Notes under the pieces: generated by a model | Told to the model about the DNA's origin: nothing | The model's database searches: none | Seen by the model: the letters and a program-made list of their open reading frames with translations, nothing else | Shown: positions 1-7,604 of the stretch, piece after piece | Layout: the number at the start of each line of letters is the position of its first letter | Position numbering within the stretch: position 1 is the stretch's first letter | Program-made: the position numbers and the translations under genes | Assembly: GCA_020638695.1 (NCBI GenBank) | Contig: JACKIB010000006.1 | Location: forward strand, 186,001 to 250,000 | From: Planctomycetota bacterium | GTDB taxonomy: Bacteria; Planctomycetota; UBA1135; UBA2386 | Direction of reading: 5' to 3' | DNA length: 64,000 bases

Positions 1-2
1 CG

Positions 3-809
3 ACGCCCTACGTGGCGCTGTTCAACGCCGCGGTGCGCTGGCCCCGACTCGGCAACAACCCCAACCCGGGCACGCCGCGCCCGTGGGGCGCCCACGCGAC
101 GTTCCCGTTCCAACAGCCGTACGCCTACACCGGTCAGCGTGACCTGCTATTCGACTTCCGGTTCAGTGGCGGCGCGATGCCGCAGTACCCGGCTTGGAGT
201 CACAACGACGTGGTTCCGTACCCGTTCGATGCCGATGGAGTGGGGGGCACCGCGGAGTCGAGCTTCCAGGTTGTGGGACGACAGGAGTGTCGCGACCCAT
301 ACACCAACGAGCTGCCGATGATGTGGGCGATCGGCTCGGTGTTTGCGGCAGGAGTCACGCCGAAACCATTGTCCAACACGCTGTCGCTCAGCGCGTTCGG
401 CATCCGCACCGCGCCGCTGCAGCCGGTGGTGTCCGTCGTGTCGCTGAGCCCGGTACTGCAAGGCTCGGTAGTGCCTGGTGTGTGCCAGCGGTTGTACCTC
501 GATCTAGCGCAGCCGTTCGTCGCACTCGGTGGGCTGGCGGACAGCGTCGGCAGCGCCGAGTTCCGCTTCGGACTGGTCGCTTGGCAGGATGCGTATGCCG
601 GCCAGGACGTGTGGACGCAGGGCGCGTACCCTCACCCCATCACCGGAACCCTGGCGCTCACGATGTCGGGTCATGCGCAGTTGCCGACGCGCCAGACCAA
701 TGTCTACCGGCGCGTGGCGACCTGGGGATTGGGAGCTACGGCACGCACCGGGGTGGAGCCGAGCCCGGGTGCCAATCTGTGCCCGTTGATGGCGCTGAAG
801 CTGCGATAG
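3..809 (+). CDS. Secreted protein of a planctomycete paralogue family, 5' end outside the window
   Basis: The reading frame is open to the left edge, so the true start and any signal peptide lie outside the window; a GTG at 12 is only an internal candidate. I do not recognise a characterised domain. It looks like a distant relative of the two tandem proteins at 23326-26019: it has GQRDLLFDFRFSGG where they have GQKDVLMEFDFKNG, a Cys-containing block VPGVCQRLYLDL matching their GTGCNRLHI block, and a Trp-rich FRFGLVAWQDAYAG segment matching their YRYAVWPWLAAFSG segment. Role unknown; extracytoplasmic location is inferred from those relatives. Alignment was by eye, so family membership is likely but not proven. 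Confidence 0.6.
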   Translation, partial: TPYVALFNAAVRWPRLGNNPNPGTPRPWGAHATFPFQQPYAYTGQRDLLFDFRFSGGAMPQYPAWSHNDVVPYPFDADGVGGTAESSFQVVGRQECRDPYTNELPMMWAIGSVFAAGVTPKPLSNTLSLSAFGIRTAPLQPVVSVVSLSPVLQGSVVPGVCQRLYLDLAQPFVALGGLADSVGSAEFRFGLVAWQDAYAGQDVWTQGAYPHPITGTLALTMSGHAQLPTRQTNVYRRVATWGLGATARTGVEPSPGANLCPLMALKLR

Positions 810-849
810 CAGCGCGCCGTTCGCGACGCGCGCGGATCCGCACGGGTGC

Positions 850-1836
850 GTGGTAGAGTTCAGGAAACGCGCGGCAAGCGTCCGCGCGCCCACCTCGCCG
901 CCGCCTGCATCCGTGAACCCACTCCACCTCTGCGGCGACGCGCCGGATGTGCCTGATCTGCGCGGCGAACGCATCCAGACGTTCGCCCACGGGCTCGCAG
1001 GTCATCCGCTGTTCAGCGACGAATCGCTGGAACGGCTGCTCGACGACTACCCGCGCAGTCACCTGCACGTCACGACCATGGGGCGGTGCTTCGCGGAGGG
1101 CGGGTGGCGCACCGGAGAGGTCGTAGGGTTGCGCGGCAGCGAGATCCTGCGCGCGGTCCGCGATGGCCACCTGTGGCTGAACATCAAATACCTCCATGCG
1201 GTGCCGGAGTACGCCGCGCTCACGAACGCGCTGTACGAGGAGATCGCTTCGCGCACCGGCCGGCGCCCTCCCGGATGGAAGGCCACTACGCTGCTGGTGT
1301 CCTCGCCGGGCGCGTTCGTGCACTACCACGCCGATTCGGTGCCGAACATCTTGTGGCACCTGCGCGGCAGCAAGCGGGTGATGGTCTACCCGGTGCGGGC
1401 GCCGTTCGCCGAGCCGGAGTCGCTGGAGTCGATCTGCGCCGGGGCCAAGGACGAGGCGCTGGCCTACGACGCGGCGTTCGAGGCGGATGCACAGTGCGTC
1501 GATCTCCATCCCGGGCAGGCGGTGATGTGGCCACAGCACTCACCGCACCGGGTCGAGAATCGCGCCGGACTCAACGTCTCGTTGTCTACCGAGCACATGA
1601 CTCCGGAAGTGCGTCGGCGCGTCGATGTGCTGCGCAGCAATCGTGTTCTCCGTCGGCTTCACCTCGGTCCACGCTCGGCCCGCAGTGACGGCTTCGGCGC
1701 GTACTGCAAGGTCGGTCTGGCGCTGCTCGATCGGGTGCTGCAGCGTGTGCGGCACCGCGCGCCGATCCACTATCGAATCCCGGCGACATTCCGGGTCGAT
1801 CCGAACTCTCCCACCGGATTCCACGACCTACCGTGA
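850..1836 (+). CDS. Cupin/JmjC-like (cupin_8 type) protein
   Basis: A 328-residue protein with a double-stranded beta-helix signature: HYHADSVPNILWHLRGSKRV in the middle supplies a possible HxD-like metal pair, and PHRVENRAGLNVSLSTE supplies a distal His, as in JmjC/cupin_8 Fe(II)/2-oxoglutarate proteins. Substrate unknown; related proteins hydroxylate proteins or act in polyketide or sugar pathways. The GTG at 850 gives an untidy Arg/Pro-rich leader, and a GTG near 912 (before NPLHLCGDAP) is an equally plausible start. Its TGA overlaps the GTG of the next gene (GTGA at 1833-1836), so the two are almost certainly translated together. Confidence is good for the fold and low for the reaction. 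Confidence 0.65.
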   Translation: MVEFRKRAASVRAPTSPPPASVNPLHLCGDAPDVPDLRGERIQTFAHGLAGHPLFSDESLERLLDDYPRSHLHVTTMGRCFAEGGWRTGEVVGLRGSEILRAVRDGHLWLNIKYLHAVPEYAALTNALYEEIASRTGRRPPGWKATTLLVSSPGAFVHYHADSVPNILWHLRGSKRVMVYPVRAPFAEPESLESICAGAKDEALAYDAAFEADAQCVDLHPGQAVMWPQHSPHRVENRAGLNVSLSTEHMTPEVRRRVDVLRSNRVLRRLHLGPRSARSDGFGAYCKVGLALLDRVLQRVRHRAPIHYRIPATFRVDPNSPTGFHDLP

Positions 1837-2984
1837 GTCCATTGGAGTGGTCGTTCGCGCGCGGCCGGGAAGCCGTGGCGGCGCTGGGTCCCGAGTGGCG
1901 GGAATTGGAGCTCGAGCACGGCGATGACCAGCAGATGTTCCAGACCCACGCGTTCACCGAGGCGTTCACGCGCAGCGCGACGCCGGAGGCGAACGCCCGG
2001 TTGCGGGTGCTGGTCGGTCGCGAGGCCGGTCGCACGGTGCTGGTGTGGCCACTGATTCGTCGGCGCCGCGGCCCGTTCGTGGTGTTGGAACAGGTGGGTG
2101 GGCTGCTCGCGCCGTACGACGACGTCCTGGTGTGTCGCGACGGGGCCGAACGCGAACGCGTGTCGGCGGCCCTGGATTTCCTCGCCACCCGCTCCGGAGT
2201 CGCGTCGATCCACCTGCGCGGGCTGCGGGAGCATGCGGTCGCGGCTGGTCCGCTGGCTTCTCGCTTCGGTGCGCCGGTCGGTGCGACGCTTGCACCCTTC
2301 GTTCCAACCGAACGCTTCGCGGACGGCGATGCCTACTTGGCGAGTCTCGACAAGTGGACGCGCAAGGATCTGCGCCGGTCGATTCGCCTCCTGGAGTCGA
2401 TCGGTCCGCTACGGCATGTGGTGCGCGAGGCTGGTGCGGAGGTCCCGCTGCTGCTCGACCAGTTGTTTCACTGGAAGGCGCAGTGGCTGCGAGCCCGCGG
2501 GCTGGACGGACGCGCAGTGATGTCGGATGCCGGCCGTCGCCACGTCACGGAGTTCGCTCGTCTCGCCGGATGCGGCGGGGAGCCGCGTACGCGAGTGTCG
2601 GCGCTGTATGCCGGGGATCGGCTGGTCGCGGTTGGGCTGGGGTTCGAGTACCGCGGTCGGCACTATGAGTACCTGGACGCGTTCGATGCCGAGCTGCACC
2701 GCTGCGGGGCGGGTCGTGTCCGGCTGCTCGAGGGCATTCGCGACGCGATCGAGCGTCGGGTGCGGGTGTACGACTTGATGACGCCGGCGACGGAGTTCAA
2801 GGAGTTGTGGACTGCGGAAGGGCAGCGCGTGTTTGCTCATGCGCTCGGCGAGGGGGTGCTTGGGCGGGTGTTTGCCAATACGTATCTGCGGGTTGCGCGA
2901 CCTTGGCTGAAGAAGGCCTACAATGCCGTGGTCGTGCCGATGAGGCGTCGAATGGTGCGTGTGGCGACGCATTCGGGTTGGTGA
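1833..2984 (+). CDS. GNAT-type acetyltransferase of the CelD/BcsL family
   Basis: A 383-residue protein resembling CelD/BcsL (BioF2-like) acetyltransferases associated with extracellular polysaccharide synthesis. Visible family features are the N-terminal 'W..L......FQTHAFTEAF' segment, the VLVWPLIRR...VVLEQVGG..APYDD block, and the C-terminal GNAT half with KWTRKDLRRSIR, ALYAGDRLVAVGLGFEYRGRHYEYLDAFD and a YDLMTPATEFKELWT motif. It starts at a GTG that overlaps the previous stop codon by four bases. A cytoplasmic role modifying a sugar or amino-sugar precursor is inferred from the family. A REP-like palindrome follows about 85 bases after the stop. Confidence 0.7.
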   Translation: MSPLEWSFARGREAVAALGPEWRELELEHGDDQQMFQTHAFTEAFTRSATPEANARLRVLVGREAGRTVLVWPLIRRRRGPFVVLEQVGGLLAPYDDVLVCRDGAERERVSAALDFLATRSGVASIHLRGLREHAVAAGPLASRFGAPVGATLAPFVPTERFADGDAYLASLDKWTRKDLRRSIRLLESIGPLRHVVREAGAEVPLLLDQLFHWKAQWLRARGLDGRAVMSDAGRRHVTEFARLAGCGGEPRTRVSALYAGDRLVAVGLGFEYRGRHYEYLDAFDAELHRCGAGRVRLLEGIRDAIERRVRVYDLMTPATEFKELWTAEGQRVFAHALGEGVLGRVFANTYLRVARPWLKKAYNAVVVPMRRRMVRVATHSGW

Positions 2985-3036
2985 GGGTGGGGGTTGGGGG
3001 TGGGAGTGGGGGTAGGTACGGTGGTCGTGGGGTCGT

Positions 3037-3165
3037 GAGCTCCCTCAACCTCGAGCTCTGAAGCCGCGGGGCTCTCCACCAGCCCCGTCGCCGTCGGCAT
3101 CGGTCCAGGCTCGCTTCGCTCGGCTAGAGCGACCGATGCCGACGGCGACGGGGCCGCGGGAGAGC
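3037..3165 (+). repeat. REP-like long palindrome A, upstream of RAYT 1
   Basis: A 23-bp perfect inverted repeat (3083-3105 and 3131-3153; core GTCGCCGTCGGCATCGG) surrounds a 25-nt spacer, with an outer GCTCTCC (3071-3077) / GGAGAGC (3159-3165) pair. The flank 3037-3070 (CCTCAACCTCGAGCTCTGAA) is conserved too: the whole 130-bp block recurs almost identically in reverse orientation at 32503-32629. Both blocks lie upstream of a RAYT gene in the same relative orientation. G-rich tracts border it at 2985-3022 and 3164-3197. Known RAYT proteins act on REP hairpins, so this is the likely substrate. Confidence 0.85.
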
Positions 3166-3505
3166 AGGTGGGGTATGGGGGGTGGGGGGGATGGGGCGTG
3201 TGCTGTCGTGGAGATGGCCAGCACCTCCGGGAACGGGGTGGGCTGTTTCCCGGGTGGCCGGTTACGTGGGTTGCTCATGTTCCCGGTTGTGCAGAGTGAT
3301 CGCGGGTGGGCGGGGAGTAGGTGTGAGAACGTGGGTGCGTGAGTGGGCAGTTGCGGATCGGGTGGTTGGAACAGTGCTCGAACAAGTCGAGTGGGTTGGC
3401 GTGCGTGGTGGGTGTTGATTGTCGTCGATCGTGCATTGGGGGATCATGTGCGCGGGGATCATGTGCGCTCGGTTGGCGAATGGACGTGAAAACAAGGGAT
3501 GGGAG

Positions 3506-3533
3506 TTGACTTGGAGTGACTGGTGTGTACTGT
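3506..3533 (+). promoter_or_regulatory. Candidate sigma-70 promoter of RAYT 1
   Basis: TTGACT (3506-3511) and TACTGT (3528-3533) are separated by 16 nt, about 25 nt before the chosen ATG. The block TTGACTTGnnGTGACT is shared with the upstream region of RAYT 2 (starting at 32342 on the minus strand), where the rest of the leader differs. That sharing is the main support. Confidence 0.5.
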
Positions 3534-3557
3534 GTTGCGGCGACAAAGGGGGTGGCG

Positions 3558-4232
3558 ATGAAGCGATCGAAGGGTGGCACGGGCTTGTTGCCATTCCCTC
3601 GTTTGAACTGGGGAGGTCGGCGTAGGGGGGCGGGGCCCAAGCCGAAGGGTGAGCGGGCCGGGGTGTCGCACCGCCGCCGTGCGGTGCTGGCTTCACGCTT
3701 TCCGGTTCACGTGACCACGAGGTTGGTGCGCGGGTTGCCGTCGTTGCGTAGCCGGGGCGTGTACGCGGTGTTGCGCGTGGCGTTCGCCATGGGTTGCGAC
3801 CGCAATGGATTTCGGCTGGTGCACTACTCGGTGCAGGGCAACCACCTGCACATGGTCGTGGAGGCTGCCGACCGCGCGTGCCTGTCACGCGGCCTGCAAG
3901 GGTTGTTGGTTCGTATTGCTCGGGCCTTGAATCGACTGTGGCGTCGCGCTGGCAAGGTGTTTGCCGACCGCTACCACGACCACATTCTGCGCACGCCACG
4001 CGAGGTGCGCCATGCGCTGGCCTACGTGCTCAACAATGCGCGGCGGCACGGGGTCCGGTTGGCGCAGGAGATCGACTGGTTCAGTTCGGGATGCTGGTTC
4101 GACGGTTGGCGCGAGAAGGTGACCAGGTTCCCGGCTGGACTCACCCGCCCAGTAGTGCGCGCGCGGAGTTGGCTGCTCGACATCGGCTGGCGGAGGCATG
4201 GCCTGATCTGCTGCGCCGAGGTCCCGGGCTGA
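3558..4232 (+). CDS. REP-associated tyrosine transposase (RAYT, IS200/IS605-like Y1), copy 1
   Basis: A 224-residue Y1-type HUH transposase. The metal-binding HUH motif is in YSVQGNHLHMVVEA, and the candidate catalytic Tyr lies in ALAYVLNNARRHG after the RAYT-typical YHDHILRTPREVRHALAYVL helix. Such enzymes cut and rejoin single-stranded REP hairpins and are normally single-copy housekeeping genes rather than free insertion sequences. The ATG at 3558 (MKRSKGGTG) is chosen because the paralogue at 31607-32284 starts identically and AGGGGGTGG sits just before it. The N-terminus is basic (GRRRGAGPKPKG). No terminal repeats typical of a complete IS surround it. The two copies are roughly 80% identical by eye, so both appear intact. 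Confidence 0.88.
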   Translation: MKRSKGGTGLLPFPRLNWGGRRRGAGPKPKGERAGVSHRRRAVLASRFPVHVTTRLVRGLPSLRSRGVYAVLRVAFAMGCDRNGFRLVHYSVQGNHLHMVVEAADRACLSRGLQGLLVRIARALNRLWRRAGKVFADRYHDHILRTPREVRHALAYVLNNARRHGVRLAQEIDWFSSGCWFDGWREKVTRFPAGLTRPVVRARSWLLDIGWRRHGLICCAEVPG

Positions 4233-4252
4233 TGCGCTCCGAGAACCGGAAC

Positions 4253-4434
4253 CTAGCCCGGACTATTCGTGAGCAGCGTCGCGAGATCGTGCAAGGTTGT
4301 TGCTGGCAAGGAGAACGGCAGGTTCTGCCCGGAGGCGGGGTGCCTCCCCGTCGAGGAGCAGGTTCTGACGTTCGACGAAGCCAGCAGCGAACTTGCGCGA
4401 TCGCAGCAGCTTGGTCATGAATAGTCCGGGCTAG
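4253..4434. mobile_element. MITE-like element with 16-bp perfect terminal inverted repeats
   Basis: CTAGCCCGGACTATTC (4253-4268) is the exact reverse complement of GAATAGTCCGGGCTAG (4419-4434), and the repeat continues imperfectly inward for about 27 nt. Total 182 bp, too short to encode a transposase, so non-autonomous. No convincing target-site duplication flanks it. On the minus strand an ATG at 4418 opens a 50-codon frame that ends in the TAG of the left terminal repeat; its coding value is doubtful. The right terminus supplies the stop codon (4431-4433) of the aldehyde dehydrogenase. The ends vaguely resemble those of IS1380-type elements from memory; that is not established. Confidence 0.75.
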
Positions 4435-5855
4435 CGGCCGCGCAGCACGAGCATGCGCATCTCGGTCATGTCTTGAATCGCGTAACGCACTCCTTCGCGG
4501 CCGATTCCACTCTGCTTCACGCCGCCGTACGGCATGTTGTCGGCGCGCCACGAGGGGACGTCCCCGATGACCACGCCGCCGACTTCGAGTTCGCGGAATG
4601 CTTGCCATGCGCGGTGCAGGTCGCGCGTGAACACACCGGCTTGCAAACCGAAGTCGCTGGAGTCGACCTCTCGCAGCGCTGCAGTGAAGTTGGTGAAGCG
4701 GGACAGCACCGCGACCGGGCCGAAGGCCTCGCGGCACACCACGTCGCATTCGGCAGGCACGTCTTCCAGCAGCGTGGGTTCGAGCATGGCGCCGTCGCGG
4801 CCGCCGCCGCAGAGCAGCGTCGCGCCGGCGTCGATCGCGGCGTGGATCCACCCGTGCAGTCGCTCCGCTGCATCGGTCGAGATCAGCGGGCCGATGATCG
4901 TGTCTTCGTTCGCTGGGTCACCGCAGCGCAGGGCTGCGGTGGCGGTGATCATGCGTGCGCGGAATTCGTCGTAGATCGACGCGTGTACCAACACTCGTTG
5001 CACGCTGATGCAGCTCTGTCCCGACTGGGAGAACGCGCCGACGGTGACGCGTGCGACCGCGTCCGAGATGTCCGTATCCGCGTCGAGGATGCATCCGGCG
5101 TTGCCGCCGAGTTCCAGCACGACCTTCTTTCTGCCGGCGCGCGCCTTGAGTCGCCAGCCGACCTCGGGGGATCCGGTGAAGCTCAACAGGCGCAGCCGTG
5201 GGTCTTCCACCAGCGGGTCGGCATCCTCGATCCGGCAGGGAATCACCGAGAAGGCGCCGGGCGGCAGGTCGGTCTCGGCCAGGATCGACGCGATGGTGAG
5301 CGCGCCAACCGGGGTCTGCGTGGCCGGCTTGAGGACGAACGGGCAGCCGGCGGCGATCGCTGGTGCGACCTTGTGCGCCACCAGGTTGAGCGGGAAGTTG
5401 AACGGCGTGATGAACGAGCACGGTCCGATCGGAAATCGCTGATAGAGGCCGGTATAGCCCTTGGCGCGGGGGGTCAGATCCAGCGGCACCAATTCGCCAC
5501 CGATCTGCGTGGTCTCTGCGGCCGCGATCTTGAAGGTGTCGATCAGTCGAGCGACCTCGCCGCGGCAGTCACGGATCGGTTTGCCCGCCTCGATGCACAG
5601 GTCTTGCGCCAGCTGTTCGCGAAGTTCAGTGAAGCGTTGCACGCAGTGTTGCAGGATCGCCTCACGTTCGTATGCCGGAAGCTCGCGCATCGCTGCTGAT
5701 GCGCTCTCCGCCGATGCGATTGCGCTGAGTACCGCGTTTCGGTCGGCGAGTGCGACTTGGGTTGCCACCTGGCCGTCGTACTTGTGCAGGACGGGAAGGT
5801 CGCGGTTGGCTGTGACCGGTCGATTTCCCAGGAAAAAGGGGTAGCTGCTTTCCAT
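4431..5855 (-). CDS. NAD(P)-dependent aldehyde dehydrogenase
   Basis: A 474-residue aldehyde dehydrogenase. Seen: the N169-type motif in FITPFNFPLNLVAHK, LKPATQTP, LSFTGSPEVGW, the glutamate motif VLELGGNAGCI, and the catalytic Cys in FSQSGQSCISVQR. The C-terminal MPYGGVKQSGIGREGV block is present. The overall style matches the lactaldehyde/phosphonoacetaldehyde branch, but the substrate cannot be read from the sequence. The ATG at 5855 (MESSYPFFLGNRPV) is preferred over the upstream in-frame extension to 5978, which is low-complexity and gives an unusual length. The stop codon is part of the terminal repeat of the adjoining MITE-like element, so the last residues may differ from the ancestral ones. 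Confidence 0.92.
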   Translation of the reverse strand: MESSYPFFLGNRPVTANRDLPVLHKYDGQVATQVALADRNAVLSAIASAESASAAMRELPAYEREAILQHCVQRFTELREQLAQDLCIEAGKPIRDCRGEVARLIDTFKIAAAETTQIGGELVPLDLTPRAKGYTGLYQRFPIGPCSFITPFNFPLNLVAHKVAPAIAAGCPFVLKPATQTPVGALTIASILAETDLPPGAFSVIPCRIEDADPLVEDPRLRLLSFTGSPEVGWRLKARAGRKKVVLELGGNAGCILDADTDISDAVARVTVGAFSQSGQSCISVQRVLVHASIYDEFRARMITATAALRCGDPANEDTIIGPLISTDAAERLHGWIHAAIDAGATLLCGGGRDGAMLEPTLLEDVPAECDVVCREAFGPVAVLSRFTNFTAALREVDSSDFGLQAGVFTRDLHRAWQAFRELEVGGVVIGDVPSWRADNMPYGGVKQSGIGREGVRYAIQDMTEMRMLVLRGR

Positions 5856-6084
5856 CGGCTCGTCGTAGGGCACCTGCAAGGGTAGCGCGTTTCGCGCTTG
5901 TGCCGGTGCGTGGTGCCCGATGGAATGCAGTGCGGGTGGAGTTCGAGTCCTCACCCGATCGGTCCCAGCCCGATCCATGAGTTGGCTGCGGAGCGGTTCG
6001 AGCTAGGGCTCGCCCTGGACCCGCCGGTGTTCGGTTGCATGCAGTGCGCCGGGCTCGGTGCGCCCAGCACATGCCCGACCCGGT

Positions 6085-6106
6085 CCTGCACGCATCTGCG
6101 TGCAGG
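6085..6106 (-). terminator. Strong hairpin downstream of the 6131-7453 gene
   Basis: CCTGCACGCA and TGCGTGCAGG form a perfect 10-bp stem with a 2-nt loop, 25 bases beyond the stop codon of the minus-strand gene. There is no T-tract, so intrinsic termination is only suggested. Confidence 0.45.
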
Positions 6107-6130
6107 GCCATTCTCACGCGCTGCTCGGGA

Positions 6131-7453
6131 TCAGTCGCGGATGGTGATGCGGACCGCGTCCGACAGCGCCGCACCCAGCAGGTTCGCGGTGGAGGCGCCC
6201 ACTACCCATTGGGCGTTCAGGCGGATGCCGTTGTACTGCGTTGGCGTCGCTGCGTGGGGCAGGTACTGGATCGCAGCGCCCCGTGCGTCCGTGCGGTGGA
6301 ACGCGATGACGAACGGGTCGACTGCCAGCCAACATCCGGGCGCTCCGATGATCTTCAGATCGAACGGTCCGACGTTGGTGTCTTCGATTCCGGCGCAGAA
6401 CAGTACGGGGCTGTTCGGTGTGGTCGCCACGGTGACGCCGAAGTACGGAGCGCGCTGGCCTGGTCGTCCCACCGTACCGATCGACGGGACCTTGCCATCG
6501 TCCGCCTTGCAGCCGAGGCCGCGCTGGAAGAACGCATGCCGCGGGCGCTGGATGACCAGCGCCGGCAGCGCATTGGGGAGGTTACCGACCGGTCCACGTG
6601 CGACCTTCCAATCGGCGATCGTCAGCACCCCCGAAGTGCTGGGCGCAGTCGCTCCGACTACGTGGATCAGGCCGTTCTCGGGGTCTTGGGCCACCGCCCG
6701 GGCGCCGATCAGCGGCAGCACCAGCTGGTTGAGCAGCACGCCGCTGGTGTGGTGGTAGCGCAACAGACGGGCGTTGCCGCTGGGGTTGGCGGTTACCACC
6801 AGCAGGTGGCCCTCGTTGTCCATGGCGACGTTTTGGATCTCCTCCGATCCGCGGGGAATCGACGCCAGTGGCTTCAGCGTACGGAGGTCGACCAGGTCGA
6901 TGGTGACCAGGCTGAACGGCGTCGCTGCGGCGTAGAGGTAGCGTCCATCGGAGGCCATGCCGCGCGGCTCGACCCAGTCGGGCAGCTCGACCAACTGCTC
7001 GACCTTGCCTCCGGACAGTGGCACCCGACCGACGCTGTGTCGACCCAGGTAGTAGAGATGCTCGCCGAGTGGCACGACCGCCAGGACGATGTCCTCGTCC
7101 ATTTCGGAGTAGTTGAGCACGTCCGCCTTGCGCAGTGCGCCGCCGCGCAGCTCGAGGCGCAACAGGTAGGTCGGCGTGAGCTCGCCACCCAGACGGCGGC
7201 TGTAGGTGCCTGCGTAGAAGCGCGTAGGGTCGAACGGGTCGATCGCCAGGCTCGCCGCGTTGTCGAGTGGGCTGAGTGTCGACCCGATCAACGTGAGCGG
7301 CTGGGGCGCCGCTGTGTCAGCCAACCACAGTCCCCCGGGAGTGCCGTTGTCCGTGCGGACACCGCTGACCACGATGTCGCCGGGATTGTCCTGGCCATGG
7401 GCGGGCAGAGAAACACACAAGGCCGCGAGCAGCCCGGCGAACACACGATGCAT
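6131..7453 (-). CDS. Secreted protein, probable beta-propeller, unknown function
   Basis: A 440-residue protein with a clear signal peptide (MHRVFAGLLAALCVSLPAHGQ). The body has recurring strand patterns such as LYYLGRHSVGRVPLSGGKVE, RYLYAAATPFSLVTIDL and EIQNVAMDNEGHLLVVTAN, which fit a beta-propeller. The last about 80 residues (GPFDLKIIGAPGCWLAVDPFVIAF... ending in RITIRD) look like the C-terminal domain of many planctomycete secreted proteins. No catalytic motif is visible. It lies downstream of valS on the same strand but is separated by 150 bp that contain a 17-bp palindrome, so it probably has its own promoter. Cell-surface or periplasmic location is inferred. Confidence 0.7.
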   Translation of the reverse strand: MHRVFAGLLAALCVSLPAHGQDNPGDIVVSGVRTDNGTPGGLWLADTAAPQPLTLIGSTLSPLDNAASLAIDPFDPTRFYAGTYSRRLGGELTPTYLLRLELRGGALRKADVLNYSEMDEDIVLAVVPLGEHLYYLGRHSVGRVPLSGGKVEQLVELPDWVEPRGMASDGRYLYAAATPFSLVTIDLVDLRTLKPLASIPRGSEEIQNVAMDNEGHLLVVTANPSGNARLLRYHHTSGVLLNQLVLPLIGARAVAQDPENGLIHVVGATAPSTSGVLTIADWKVARGPVGNLPNALPALVIQRPRHAFFQRGLGCKADDGKVPSIGTVGRPGQRAPYFGVTVATTPNSPVLFCAGIEDTNVGPFDLKIIGAPGCWLAVDPFVIAFHRTDARGAAIQYLPHAATPTQYNGIRLNAQWVVGASTANLLGAALSDAVRITIRD

Positions 7454-7564
7454 TGGGGTACGTCTCGGTTGGACGGGGATGCGTTCAATCCCACGTATCG
7501 GCGGCGGGTGTGTCCCGTACCAATGACCCCGCTACGAAACCCCTGAGGCTCGTGGCTCGACGAA

Positions 7565-7581
7565 CTTCACAACTTGTGAAG
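7565..7581. promoter_or_regulatory. 17-bp perfect palindrome, possible operator
   Basis: CTTCACAACTTGTGAAG is an 8-bp perfect inverted repeat around one base. It lies 24 bp beyond valS and about 110 bp upstream of the secreted-protein start at 7453. A one-base loop cannot fold as a hairpin, which favours a binding site for a dimeric regulator. Confidence 0.45.
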
Positions 7582-7604
7582 CTTCGGAGAACGCCGCGCG
7601 TACC

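Noticed and set aside
4269..4418. The 50-codon minus-strand frame in the MITE as a gene
   Set aside because: No ribosome-binding site, no domain, ends in the terminal repeat; probably chance.
4253..4434. Assignment of the MITE ends to IS1380
   Set aside because: Resemblance is from memory and was not verifiable, so no family is claimed.
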